Made by a program: the position numbers and the translations under genes
DNA from: Caldifarciminota bacterium UBA6260
Lineage (GTDB): Bacteria; Hydrothermota; 32-111
DNA: 64,000 bases
Direction: 5' to 3'
NCBI GenBank assembly: GCA_002441125.1
Contig: DJVI01000015.1
Span: forward strand, 84,037-148,036
Notes under the pieces: model-generated
The model's input: the letters and a program-made list of their open reading frames with translations, nothing else
What the model was told of the DNA's origin: nothing
Database searches by the model: none
Shown: piece by piece, positions 1-7,620 of the stretch
Layout: each line of letters begins with the position of its first letter
How positions within the stretch are numbered: the first letter of the stretch is position 1

Positions 1-989
1 AGTATCAAAGATTCTGCAAAGAATAAACCTTGAAGGAAGACCGCTCCCGGTTTTTCCCTCATCATCATACCATCAACACCTGCTGCATATCCAAACTGAT
101 CCTGAGTTATATACATTATATCGTTTTTATTATAAAGGTCTGGTCTACCAGCTTCAGTGAAAGCTTCTTTAACAACCTCCTGTGCTGTTGTCATAACAAC
201 AGGATCATAGGAAGGAACAAGAATCTTTGTTTCATACTCTGCAACCTTTTTAGAAACTCTACTAAGAATTGTAAGTCCAGCTATAGTTGGAATATCTGTA
301 ACATAACCTATTCCGAGAATATACATTATCGGTTTTCCCATCTCTGTACTTCTACCAACAGCCTCTTCAACAGCATCAAGTCCATTTATCTTTCTGATGT
401 AAAGTTCTTTTCCACTTTTCGCAAGGTTCAGATAGTATAAAAAGACGAAAGAGATAAGTATAAGAGATATAACTACTGGAATCCTTGAAAGGTTAAACCA
501 TGAAGCTTTTGAAATAATGGCATCTGTCTCAGCTGTAACATAAAATGTATCATTATTGAAAATGTAGATACCATTTTTTGAGTAACCATTCTCTTTTGAA
601 ATCAACATGTTCAAAAAATCTTCATCTACCATCTTTTTACTCAAAATTCCAGTGTAGTAATATTTTGTTCCATCCTTTACTCTTGATGGATCTTCTTCTG
701 AGCTAACATCTCTTACCTGTTTTGATGAAACAAGAAGGTCTGTTGCAACAATAGAGTTGTTCCCAGCCTCATCCTTTCTCAAAACAGTTAAAAAAAAGTT
801 ATCCAAAGAATCAGGAAAGGACCACTCTATTTCTATACCACCTCCACCATCGTTAGGGATATCTTTACCTGTAATAGCGAATCCTTCAAAAGGTGTTTGA
901 TTCTCTAAAAAAATCAAACTATCATTTTCAGAGAAAAGTGAGATTGAAAGAATAAGAAAAACTATCAAAAGAAGGGTTCTTTTTAACAC
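1..989 (-). CDS. DUF6754-like membrane protein, paralog 2 (3' end beyond window)
   Basis: The first 329 codons of a gene that runs off the left edge. The start is taken as GTG at 989, four bases after an AGGAGG site. The visible protein has a hydrophobic signal-like N-terminus (LLLIVFLILSISLF), an extracytoplasmic region of about 130 residues, a transmembrane helix near residues 165-185, and a conserved cytoplasmic-type domain with AVGRSTEMGKP and EYETKILVPSYDP. That domain is clearly paralogous to the protein at 3152-4354 (matching AVGRATEMGRP and EYETKLIVPNRDP in the same order). I believe it is the DUF6754 family, from memory of its motifs. It is the last visible gene of the GlmL-containing operon, 8 bp after its neighbour. 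No biochemical function is known to me. Confidence 0.8.
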   Translation of the reverse strand, partial: MLKRTLLLIVFLILSISLFSENDSLIFLENQTPFEGFAITGKDIPNDGGGGIEIEWSFPDSLDNFFLTVLRKDEAGNNSIVATDLLVSSKQVRDVSSEEDPSRVKDGTKYYYTGILSKKMVDEDFLNMLISKENGYSKNGIYIFNNDTFYVTAETDAIISKASWFNLSRIPVVISLILISFVFLYYLNLAKSGKELYIRKINGLDAVEEAVGRSTEMGKPIMYILGIGYVTDIPTIAGLTILSRVSKKVAEYETKILVPSYDPVVMTTAQEVVKEAFTEAGRPDLYNKNDIMYITQDQFGYAAGVDGMMMREKPGAVFLQGLFFAESLI

Positions 990-997
990 CTCTCCTC

Positions 998-1603
998 CTA
1001 TTTTATTATTCCAAGCCAATCTGAAAGAAGAAACTGTATTCTTCCTATAAAGAGGGAAACTCTCGCCATAATAGTGTATCCGAAAGCTGCTCCGAATGCA
1101 ACCATTATGAAAGTTATTCCAACTCTTGAAACTCTTCCAACGAAACCTTTATGTTCGAGAGAAAAGAAAAAATAGACTAAAGTTGAAATTACTCCAACAA
1201 CTATGATCAAACTTCCAAAATCCAATTTTAAAGGCATAGTTGCATATACCTGTTTAAAAAGAAATTCGAAAGATGAAGGAACTGAAAGTCCTGTTCCAGC
1301 ACCAACAACAAAAGCTATAGGTATTCTTGAAAGATAGGAAACATTTTTAAAAAACCTTGAAAACATCAATAAACCGAGCAGAAGCGGAATCAAAACAAGG
1401 AAATTCTTATCGTAAACAAGAGGGTTATAAACTTTCGTAATTATAGTGTTGTGCCAGTAAACTGATATACCGTAACCTATAGATATTCCTACAAGAAGAT
1501 ATTCTGCAAACTTGTAGAAAGGATTGTCTTTATATAGAAAAGAATAGATAGCAAGTGTAAGTAAAGCAGCTATCCATATCCAAAAATTAGTTGCAATAGC
1601 CAT
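998..1603 (-). CDS. Polytopic membrane protein of the GlmL/DUF6754 operon
   Basis: A 201-residue protein with about six hydrophobic segments (for example FWIWIAALLTLAIYSF near the N-terminus and GITFIMVAFGAAFGYTIMA near the C-terminus), so almost certainly an integral inner-membrane protein. The ATG overlaps the TAA of the upstream gene by one base (TAATG), which suggests translational coupling. I do not recognise a named family. The conserved look of the loops, and its position between two other membrane proteins and a DUF6754-like protein, suggest a subunit of one membrane complex. No catalytic motif is visible. Confidence 0.75.
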   Translation of the reverse strand: MAIATNFWIWIAALLTLAIYSFLYKDNPFYKFAEYLLVGISIGYGISVYWHNTIITKVYNPLVYDKNFLVLIPLLLGLLMFSRFFKNVSYLSRIPIAFVVGAGTGLSVPSSFEFLFKQVYATMPLKLDFGSLIIVVGVISTLVYFFFSLEHKGFVGRVSRVGITFIMVAFGAAFGYTIMARVSLFIGRIQFLLSDWLGIIK

Positions 1604-2469
1604 TATTTACCCTCCTTTCTCTTCTTAACAAAATATGCGATGTTTCCAAGAATGATAAGTATAATAAAAAATATGTGTGCTGAAGATTGTGCATCCATCC
1701 CTATAGAAGCATCCTTTCTTCCACCATAAACATTTTTCTTATCAAGTAAATGTTCATATTCTGCAGCACCTTTCAAACCACCAAGCATTCCTATCGCCTG
1801 TTTTGACTGGAGGTAAGAATAATACTCGGCTGCTGATACAGCGGTTGTTCCAATACCCATTTTCAAACCATACCTTCCATTTGCATAGATGAGCCATGTC
1901 AAAACAACAGAACTACCGGCGAGTTCAACCATAAGGTTTATATCATTATAATTTTTTATCCCTTTCATAACTTCAAGTTCAGAGAGTTTATTTCCATAGC
2001 CATCCTCATTGAAAGTTTGAGTTATATCCTCTCCCATCTTCAAAACAACAGCACTTACTCCCGGAACATAGGCGAGTAATGTTATATCTTTTCCAAGTTG
2101 TTTCTGATTTTCAGGATTGCTTTTGTTCCATTCTTTTAAAACATTATCTATTGCATCCTGTGCCATTCCAGCACCCTGTGGATACAGTGTTACAAAGAGA
2201 ACTCTTAAATTGTTTGATAGAGCGTGTGCTGCTATAACTTTTGCCATAGGATGAAGTTCAGCCATTGTTGATGGATCATAATCTGCACCTATCAGAACAA
2301 CTCCTCCTTCTGGAATAGAGTCCTCAATAAAATCATAGATAGATTTTACAGGAGGTGTAGTTTTCATAGGGAATCCAACCGGAAACAAAAAGGGTATTAT
2401 TATGCATAAAGCGAGAATAAGATATATCCATCTTTTATCAAGATTGCTGATAAAATTTATAAATTTCAT
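1603..2469 (-). CDS. Membrane-anchored protein of the GlmL/DUF6754 operon
   Basis: A 288-residue protein. The ATG at 2469 was chosen because it follows a GGAGGAGG-like site and forms an ATGA overlap with the upstream stop. An in-frame extension to 2595 would lie inside the upstream gene and is not needed. One transmembrane helix near residues 14-33 (WIYLILALCIIIPFLF) and one near the C-terminus (IFFIILIILGNIAYF) bracket a soluble domain of about 215 residues. That domain holds GADYDPSTMAELHPMA, a pattern that looks like a conserved signature, and a glycine-rich stretch before the last helix. Function unknown. Topology puts the large domain on one side of the membrane with both ends anchored. 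Confidence 0.75.
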   Translation of the reverse strand: MKFINFISNLDKRWIYLILALCIIIPFLFPVGFPMKTTPPVKSIYDFIEDSIPEGGVVLIGADYDPSTMAELHPMAKVIAAHALSNNLRVLFVTLYPQGAGMAQDAIDNVLKEWNKSNPENQKQLGKDITLLAYVPGVSAVVLKMGEDITQTFNEDGYGNKLSELEVMKGIKNYNDINLMVELAGSSVVLTWLIYANGRYGLKMGIGTTAVSAAEYYSYLQSKQAIGMLGGLKGAAEYEHLLDKKNVYGGRKDASIGMDAQSSAHIFFIILIILGNIAYFVKKRKEGK

Positions 2470-3143
2470 TTTCCTCCTCCAAGATATTTCCTTTCTATTC
2501 CAAGTATAATCTTTATAGATGTTGCTATAATACCAAGTTGGACACCTATAAGTATTCCTCTCTGAGCTGCCATATTCGGATATTTCAAGATCCATTCAAC
2601 AACATCTGGAAGCCCTTTGTAAATGAATTCACCAAGTGGAACCCTTCCAAGAGTTACTATACCTGCTGTTACCAAAAGCAAAGTGGCATCAAAACTTCTC
2701 GCTCTGAAAGATCTGAAAGCTGCTGAAGCCATATAGAAAGCGAGTAGTGAAAAAATTGTGGATTGCATAGGCATCTGCATGTAAAGGTATGTATACATCA
2801 AAGGTGTTGTATCGGTTGGTTTTACAGAAGGAAAAATCTTCATCCATAAAGTTGTTGGCATGAAAGCACCACCAAAAACTCCAAGTAAAGCAGTCACAAA
2901 CAAAGAAACAAGAACGATAATAGAATACTGCCACCCCTCAACCTTTCTTTTAATCTTAGTAAAATGTAGTTCAACTGTTGACTGAACAGCAATAAGGTAA
3001 GTGAATGCTGATACTATTATAAGCCAATCTAACATCAAGTTGTAAAAACTTTTTGATGCTGGATGTGGTACAAAAAATTGCAAAATGAGTGCTATACCAA
3101 AGATCGCTGATACTAAAAGTGGTAATGTTCTTCTTAAAAACAT
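2466..3143 (-). CDS. Polytopic membrane protein of the GlmL/DUF6754 operon
   Basis: A 225-residue hydrophobic protein with about six predicted membrane helices (LLVSAIFGIALILQFFV, IIVSAFTYLIAV, IIVLVSLFVTALLGVFGG and others) and a basic stretch AFRSFRARSF between two helices. It starts 8 bp after the stop of the DUF6754-like gene upstream and ends in an ATGA overlap with the next membrane protein. I do not recognise a characterised family. With its neighbours it makes three consecutive small membrane proteins between two DUF6754-like paralogs, which suggests stoichiometric subunits of one assembly. Confidence 0.75.
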   Translation of the reverse strand: MFLRRTLPLLVSAIFGIALILQFFVPHPASKSFYNLMLDWLIIVSAFTYLIAVQSTVELHFTKIKRKVEGWQYSIIVLVSLFVTALLGVFGGAFMPTTLWMKIFPSVKPTDTTPLMYTYLYMQMPMQSTIFSLLAFYMASAAFRSFRARSFDATLLLVTAGIVTLGRVPLGEFIYKGLPDVVEWILKYPNMAAQRGILIGVQLGIIATSIKIILGIERKYLGGGK

Positions 3144-3151
3144 ATTAACTC

Positions 3152-4354
3152 CTAACTTTTAAATATGAATCTTAAAATTTCAAGAATTTTATTTAGAAAA
3201 ACCAAATTGCCACCTGTTATCCAAGAAATCAAAAGGATTACAAAATAAAAAGTAATAATAAAAATTATAAAACCTTTGAAATAATCTTGTGCTTTCAAAG
3301 TACCAAGCAAAAGTGGTTCCCTTGAAAGGTAAGCACTTGCAGCGTAAAGCTCCTCTCCAATTATAGTATAATCACAAGATGTTATAAAAAATGGCAACTG
3401 TGTTACAGCATCTGTTCCTGCTATCTGAATAGCACCTGTTGTATTTCCTGCTTCAGCCATGATGAGTGATTCAGCCCAAAACATTCCGAGAAGTAGGTTT
3501 GTGGCTGGTTTCTCTCTTGTCATTATTCCTGAAACTGCAGCAGCGTATCCAAACTGAGAATCAGTTAAGAAGAATATATCGTTATCGTTGTAAACATCTG
3601 GTCTTCCGGCTTCAGAGTAAGATTCTTTAACAACCTCTTTGGCAACAGTCATAACTATAGGATCCCTGTTTGGAACTATAAGTTTTGTTTCATACTCCGC
3701 AATCTTTTTTGCTACAGGGCCAAGAATGTTCAAAGATGCTATAGTAGCTATATCTGACATTGAAGAAGAACCAGGGACATAAAGTACAGGTCTTCCCATC
3801 TCTGTTGCTCTTCCAACAGCTTCATCGAGTGTATCAAGACCTGAGATCTTCCTTACAAAAAGATCCTTTCCCTTTCTAACACTTTCAACAAGGTAGATTA
3901 TTACCATAGTGTAAATTATTATCATAAGTAAAAGTATAGTTTTATCAGTTTTAAAAAGATCAGCTTTTGGAGAAAAATCACCTATCAAACATTTCTCAGA
4001 TTCGTTACCCAAACTATCTGAAACCGCAAGATAATATTGGTATTTTTTTTGATAGGATAATCCCTCATCAACTATTTTTACCGGAAAGGACTGAAAAGTT
4101 TTAACATTTTTAAAAACTGTATCATTTAACTCTTTCCTGTAAAGTTTGAATAAAGAGTTGTTCCCTTCAAGAACCTTTTGACATGAGATCTCGAGTTTAC
4201 TTCCGTCATCGTTGGATACATCTTTAATTTGGAACTCTTTAACAATAGTTGAATCAACTCTAACTACTGGTTCATCTTTTGAAGTTTCATTCTGAGGGAA
4301 TGTTATTATAAAAGAAAGAATTATAAAAATGAAAAAGAAGATTTTGTTTTTCAT
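3152..4354 (-). CDS. DUF6754-like membrane protein, paralog 1
   Basis: A 400-residue protein. The ATG at 4354 follows AAGGAG at good spacing; a TTG seven codons upstream is less likely. Order of parts: N-terminal signal/anchor (FFFIFIILSFIIT), an extracytoplasmic region of about 110 residues that resembles an FN3-like fold (YQYYLAVSDSLGN), a transmembrane helix near residues 139-157, a conserved domain with GRATEMGRPVLYVPG, DIATIAS, EYETKLIVPNRDP, EAGRPDVY and MFWAESLIMAEAG, and a C-terminal membrane helix. It is paralogous to the partial gene at 1-989. The domain is, to my recollection, DUF6754, which has no assigned function. Its neighbours are a GlmL-type ATPase and a barrel-sandwich protein, pointing to an energy-dependent membrane complex (inference). 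Confidence 0.8.
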   Translation of the reverse strand: MKNKIFFFIFIILSFIITFPQNETSKDEPVVRVDSTIVKEFQIKDVSNDDGSKLEISCQKVLEGNNSLFKLYRKELNDTVFKNVKTFQSFPVKIVDEGLSYQKKYQYYLAVSDSLGNESEKCLIGDFSPKADLFKTDKTILLLMIIIYTMVIIYLVESVRKGKDLFVRKISGLDTLDEAVGRATEMGRPVLYVPGSSSMSDIATIASLNILGPVAKKIAEYETKLIVPNRDPIVMTVAKEVVKESYSEAGRPDVYNDNDIFFLTDSQFGYAAAVSGIMTREKPATNLLLGMFWAESLIMAEAGNTTGAIQIAGTDAVTQLPFFITSCDYTIIGEELYAASAYLSREPLLLGTLKAQDYFKGFIIFIITFYFVILLISWITGGNLVFLNKILEILRFIFKS

Positions 4355-4364
4355 TTTACTCCTT

Positions 4365-5486
4365 TTATTCTTCAATCAATTCAACATTCGCTCTTGGAAG
4401 CACTATCCTTTTACCATCCTCAAATTCAAATTCAAGAACCCTGACATGTGCTTCAGTTTCAATTTTTTGCAACTGTGATGGGAGCCCAACAACTTTTCCT
4501 ATTGCACCAAAATATGGCTGTCTTATTATTCTTACTACAGAATTGATATCCATTCCCATCTCAGCATGTTTCGATTCTTCAACAATAGTATCTATATCGT
4601 ATGTAACTATAACTTCGGGTCTCATAACACCAGCCCTTATCTGAGTTGCACCATTTATTGAAGCCCTCTTACCATCATTCTTTGAAAGAATATCGAAAGT
4701 TTTCTTCGCCATAGTCATCTGCCCGAACCCTTCTGTAACTATAACTGTAACTCCCTTCTCTTCCTGCCCGGTTATAGCAACACCTATCTCCTCACCAAGA
4801 AAATCCTTCAGATCCTTATCATCTATTCCACCAACAACAATACCTATAACTCCCTTTTTAACACATTCGTTTAAAATTTCACTTGTAACAAGGGATCCAC
4901 CTATAACTATTTTTCCTTTCAAATCTTCAGTTATATCATTTTTAGTTAAAACATAGTCAGGTGATTTAGCAACAAGTTTCAACTCTCCCTTTACCTCTCC
5001 ACCTATTCCGAAAATACCCTGAATGAATGTCGCTGGTGTTTGAACAACTATACCTTCATTCTCTATAACCTCAACAACTTTTCCGTTAACATAAGCATCT
5101 ATTTCGACCTTTTTTGGAGGTTTTCTTAAAGTCAACATTCCAGTTATATCAGAATAGTTTTCAACTATTCCATCGATAGGAGAAGGTATCGATGTTTTGA
5201 ACAATCCTAAAAATCCTTTAGATTCAGCTATTATCTGATCTTTTTTTATCTTATCTCCAATAGAAACTTTCAAAAATGAACTCGCCTCTTTTGGAGGAAC
5301 TCCAAGTTTTCCAGCAAGATTCAATCTCTCAACATCTCCTGGAAGTTCTGTCCTAGCAACTATATCATCAGCTTTCACTAAATCTCCAACTTTAACAAGA
5401 ACCTCTCCTTTTAAAGGTAATCTACGCTCTTTTTTTACTATTGCCTTTTCTGTAACTTTTAAACCAGGTGTATATGAATGTGCCAT
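4365..5486 (-). CDS. Barrel-sandwich (lipoyl-like) plus KOW-like domain protein, GlmL neighbour
   Basis: A 373-residue soluble protein with no signal peptide. The first 130 residues carry two half-motifs of the RnfC/biotinyl-lipoyl barrel-sandwich type (GEVLVKVGDLVKADDIVA and LKVSIGDKIKKDQIIAES), without an obvious modifiable lysine in a DKA or MKM context. The middle is a mixed alpha/beta domain with GKIVIGGSLVT and GVIGIVVGGID. The C-terminus (FGAIGKVVGLP, then DGKRIVLPRANVELI) looks like a KOW/SH3 barrel. It lies 11 bp after the GlmL-like gene and overlaps the 5' edge of the next. No enzyme motif is seen. A scaffold or adaptor joining the ATPase to the membrane proteins is a plausible role (inference). 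Confidence 0.75.
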   Translation of the reverse strand: MAHSYTPGLKVTEKAIVKKERRLPLKGEVLVKVGDLVKADDIVARTELPGDVERLNLAGKLGVPPKEASSFLKVSIGDKIKKDQIIAESKGFLGLFKTSIPSPIDGIVENYSDITGMLTLRKPPKKVEIDAYVNGKVVEVIENEGIVVQTPATFIQGIFGIGGEVKGELKLVAKSPDYVLTKNDITEDLKGKIVIGGSLVTSEILNECVKKGVIGIVVGGIDDKDLKDFLGEEIGVAITGQEEKGVTVIVTEGFGQMTMAKKTFDILSKNDGKRASINGATQIRAGVMRPEVIVTYDIDTIVEESKHAEMGMDINSVVRIIRQPYFGAIGKVVGLPSQLQKIETEAHVRVLEFEFEDGKRIVLPRANVELIEE

Positions 5487-5497
5487 AATTCCTCCAT

Positions 5498-7291
5498 TTA
5501 TTTCTCAGGATAGACATTTAAAGCTTTTATCCATTTCTTCAACTTTTCTACCCTTTCATTATCATTTTCCGGGAGTACAAAAGGTCTTCTTCCTCTTGCA
5601 TCAACTATAACTCCAACTACTCCACCCTCAAGTTCAGCCTCAACCTCTTTACCTTTACCGTTACCAAGGTCAAGTCCCTTTGCAACACTTATTACAGCTT
5701 TTACTTTTTTGTTAAGTTCAAGAGGTATAACTCCCATATCGCCAAAATTGAATACGAATTCTTTATCATCAAATTTTATCCTAACAGCTTCCTGCCCTTC
5801 CTTAATATTTCCCATAGGTGCTATACATGAACCTAACCTTATCAAACAGTCCTTTTCGAAAACTTCTGTTGCCGCTTTTTCATGAACGGTTGATAAGACA
5901 CCAAGTTGTGGCATCATGAATATAGAATCAACTGTAAGCATGGTTATACCTTCAGGTAAAAATGCATCTATCATCATAAGAGCTGACTGTACTCTTCTTG
6001 GTGCATGAGAAAGAACTCCACCTGAGCCGACTATAAGGTTTAGTGTAAGCATGTTAACAAGTGTTTCTCCTGTACTCGTTTGTTCAAATGCATCGGAAAT
6101 CGTTCTTTCTTTTTGAACTCCCTTAAGACCAACAGCCATAGTTTTATGTTGTTCGAGAGCGAGTCTTAAAGCTTCTCTCGAAATAGCTTGTTCTATCTGT
6201 AACTCATCCAAAGTTGATGGAATCGTGGTTGGTCTTATCATCTTATTTCGTATCCTGTTTCTAAGATCCTTTTCATCCATATGGAATGGAACCCATCTCA
6301 TAATATTTTTAAGTCCAGCTTCTTTAACAACATTTGAAATGGAATAACTCATACCAAGGTTTGCTGAAACTGTTCTGTTGAAAGTGTTCTGGAAGTATGA
6401 GAAAACATCCGTTGTTGCTCCTCCAATATCAACTCCCAAAACCTCTATCTTATCCCTTTTCCCTATAGTTTCAATCAAAAGACCAACGGCACCTGGAGTT
6501 GGCATTATTGGAACATCAGTCATATCCATAAGTTTTCTGTAACCCGGTGCCTGAGCCATAACATGTTCCATGAAAAGATCATGTATTTTATCCCTTGCTG
6601 GTTTTAAATTCTCTTTTTCAAGTGTTGGTCTCAAATTATCAACAATATAAAGTGCAGTTTTCTTTTCAAGCCTTTCTTTTATCTCATCAACAGCTTTATT
6701 GTTACCAGCATATATTACAGGTAGTTTATACCCAGCACCAAATCTTGGTTTTGGATCAGCTGCCTGGATTATCTCGGCGAGTTGGACAACATGCGTTATG
6801 GTTCCTCCATCTGTTCCACCAGAAAGGAGTATCATATCAGGTCTTAATGTTCTAATCCTTTTTATCCTTTCATGGTCCATCCTCTTATCGTTTGTTGCAA
6901 TAACATCCATAACTATCGAACCTGCACCGAGCGCAGCCCTTGCGGCAGATTCGGCACTCATTTTGTCAACAACACCAGCAACCATCATCTGTAAACCACC
7001 ACCTGCAGAAGATGTTGAAATGTAGATGTCAACTCCATCACCTTCACTCTTCTCTCTTTTTATTATATTGTCTCCATCCAAAATCTTTATTCCAGCGAGT
7101 TCTTCAACCTCTTTTATTGCGTTGAGAACACCCTTTGTAACATCTTCATAAGGTGCTTCAACTGTTGTGGGAGCTTCACCTCTAACTATCAAACGATATT
7201 CGTTTTCTCTTTTTTCTATCAAAATAGCTTTTGTTGTGGTGGATCCACAATCAGTTGCAAGTATTCTCGTAATTTGATCCTTCTCTTTCAT
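5498..7291 (-). CDS. GlmL/MutL-family ASKHA ATPase (glutamate mutase accessory-like)
   Basis: A 597-residue protein of the GlmL/MutL family, actin-fold (ASKHA) ATPases named after the accessory protein of cobalamin-dependent glutamate mutase. Visible signatures: phosphate-1 loop DCGSTTTKAIL near residue 14, STSSAGGGLQM, LLSGGTDGG, and phosphate-2 loop VLGVDIGGATTDVF near residue 287, followed by the conserved GSGGVLSHAP block. Length is in the range of family members. The start follows AAGGAGG. No glutamate mutase E or S subunit or other B12 enzyme lies in the window. The neighbours are a barrel-sandwich protein and DUF6754-like membrane proteins, so the usual annotation 'glutamate mutase accessory' may mislead here. 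Confidence 0.88.
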   Translation of the reverse strand: MKEKDQITRILATDCGSTTTKAILIEKRENEYRLIVRGEAPTTVEAPYEDVTKGVLNAIKEVEELAGIKILDGDNIIKREKSEGDGVDIYISTSSAGGGLQMMVAGVVDKMSAESAARAALGAGSIVMDVIATNDKRMDHERIKRIRTLRPDMILLSGGTDGGTITHVVQLAEIIQAADPKPRFGAGYKLPVIYAGNNKAVDEIKERLEKKTALYIVDNLRPTLEKENLKPARDKIHDLFMEHVMAQAPGYRKLMDMTDVPIMPTPGAVGLLIETIGKRDKIEVLGVDIGGATTDVFSYFQNTFNRTVSANLGMSYSISNVVKEAGLKNIMRWVPFHMDEKDLRNRIRNKMIRPTTIPSTLDELQIEQAISREALRLALEQHKTMAVGLKGVQKERTISDAFEQTSTGETLVNMLTLNLIVGSGGVLSHAPRRVQSALMMIDAFLPEGITMLTVDSIFMMPQLGVLSTVHEKAATEVFEKDCLIRLGSCIAPMGNIKEGQEAVRIKFDDKEFVFNFGDMGVIPLELNKKVKAVISVAKGLDLGNGKGKEVEAELEGGVVGVIVDARGRRPFVLPENDNERVEKLKKWIKALNVYPEK

Positions 7292-7620
7292 TTATCCTCC
7301 TTAATATCCTTCTTCTTTCTCTTATGTTGATTTTCAAAATCTTCTATATACCTTATAAGTTTTTCAACAGAATCTCTCTCTTCAAAAATAAGAGATGCTT
7401 CACGGTACTCTTTTATGTTAAAAAATGTCAAAATTATTGGTTCCAGAAAAATCATTATCTGAGCACTTATGAAATTCATAGGTTTTATGGATTCGAGAAA
7501 CATTATAGCTGGAGCTGTCAAACTCCTCTTTACAATATTCTCAGCTATCTTTTTTAATATCTCCTCTTTCCTTTCAAGAGGAATCTCTTTTGGACTAACA
7601 GGTTGAAAACTCTTATCCAT
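7288..7620 (-). CDS. Small conserved protein upstream of the GlmL-like ATPase
   Basis: A 110-residue protein that overlaps gcvPB by 8 bp and the ATPase gene by 4 bp, so it is tightly coupled to both. It has an N-terminal helical region, a hydrophobic middle (SLTAPAIMFLESIKP, then IMIFLEPIILTFF) and a very basic C-terminus (KRKKKDIKEDK). The middle is hydrophobic enough for membrane association, but the glutamates suggest an amphipathic re-entrant or peripheral segment rather than a clean transmembrane helix. I do not know a named family. Given the coupling it probably works with the ATPase (inference). Confidence 0.7.
   Translation of the reverse strand: MDKSFQPVSPKEIPLERKEEILKKIAENIVKRSLTAPAIMFLESIKPMNFISAQIMIFLEPIILTFFNIKEYREASLIFEERDSVEKLIRYIEDFENQHKRKKKDIKEDK

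Noticed and set aside
30..440. Plus-strand open frame of 136 codons
   Set aside because: It is antisense to the well-supported minus-strand DUF6754-like gene, is rich in Cys, Ile and Asn with no ribosome site, and has no recognisable motif.
2470..2595. 42-residue N-terminal extension of the membrane-anchored protein
   Set aside because: It lies wholly within the upstream gene, has atypical composition, and the ATG at 2469 has an excellent ribosome site.
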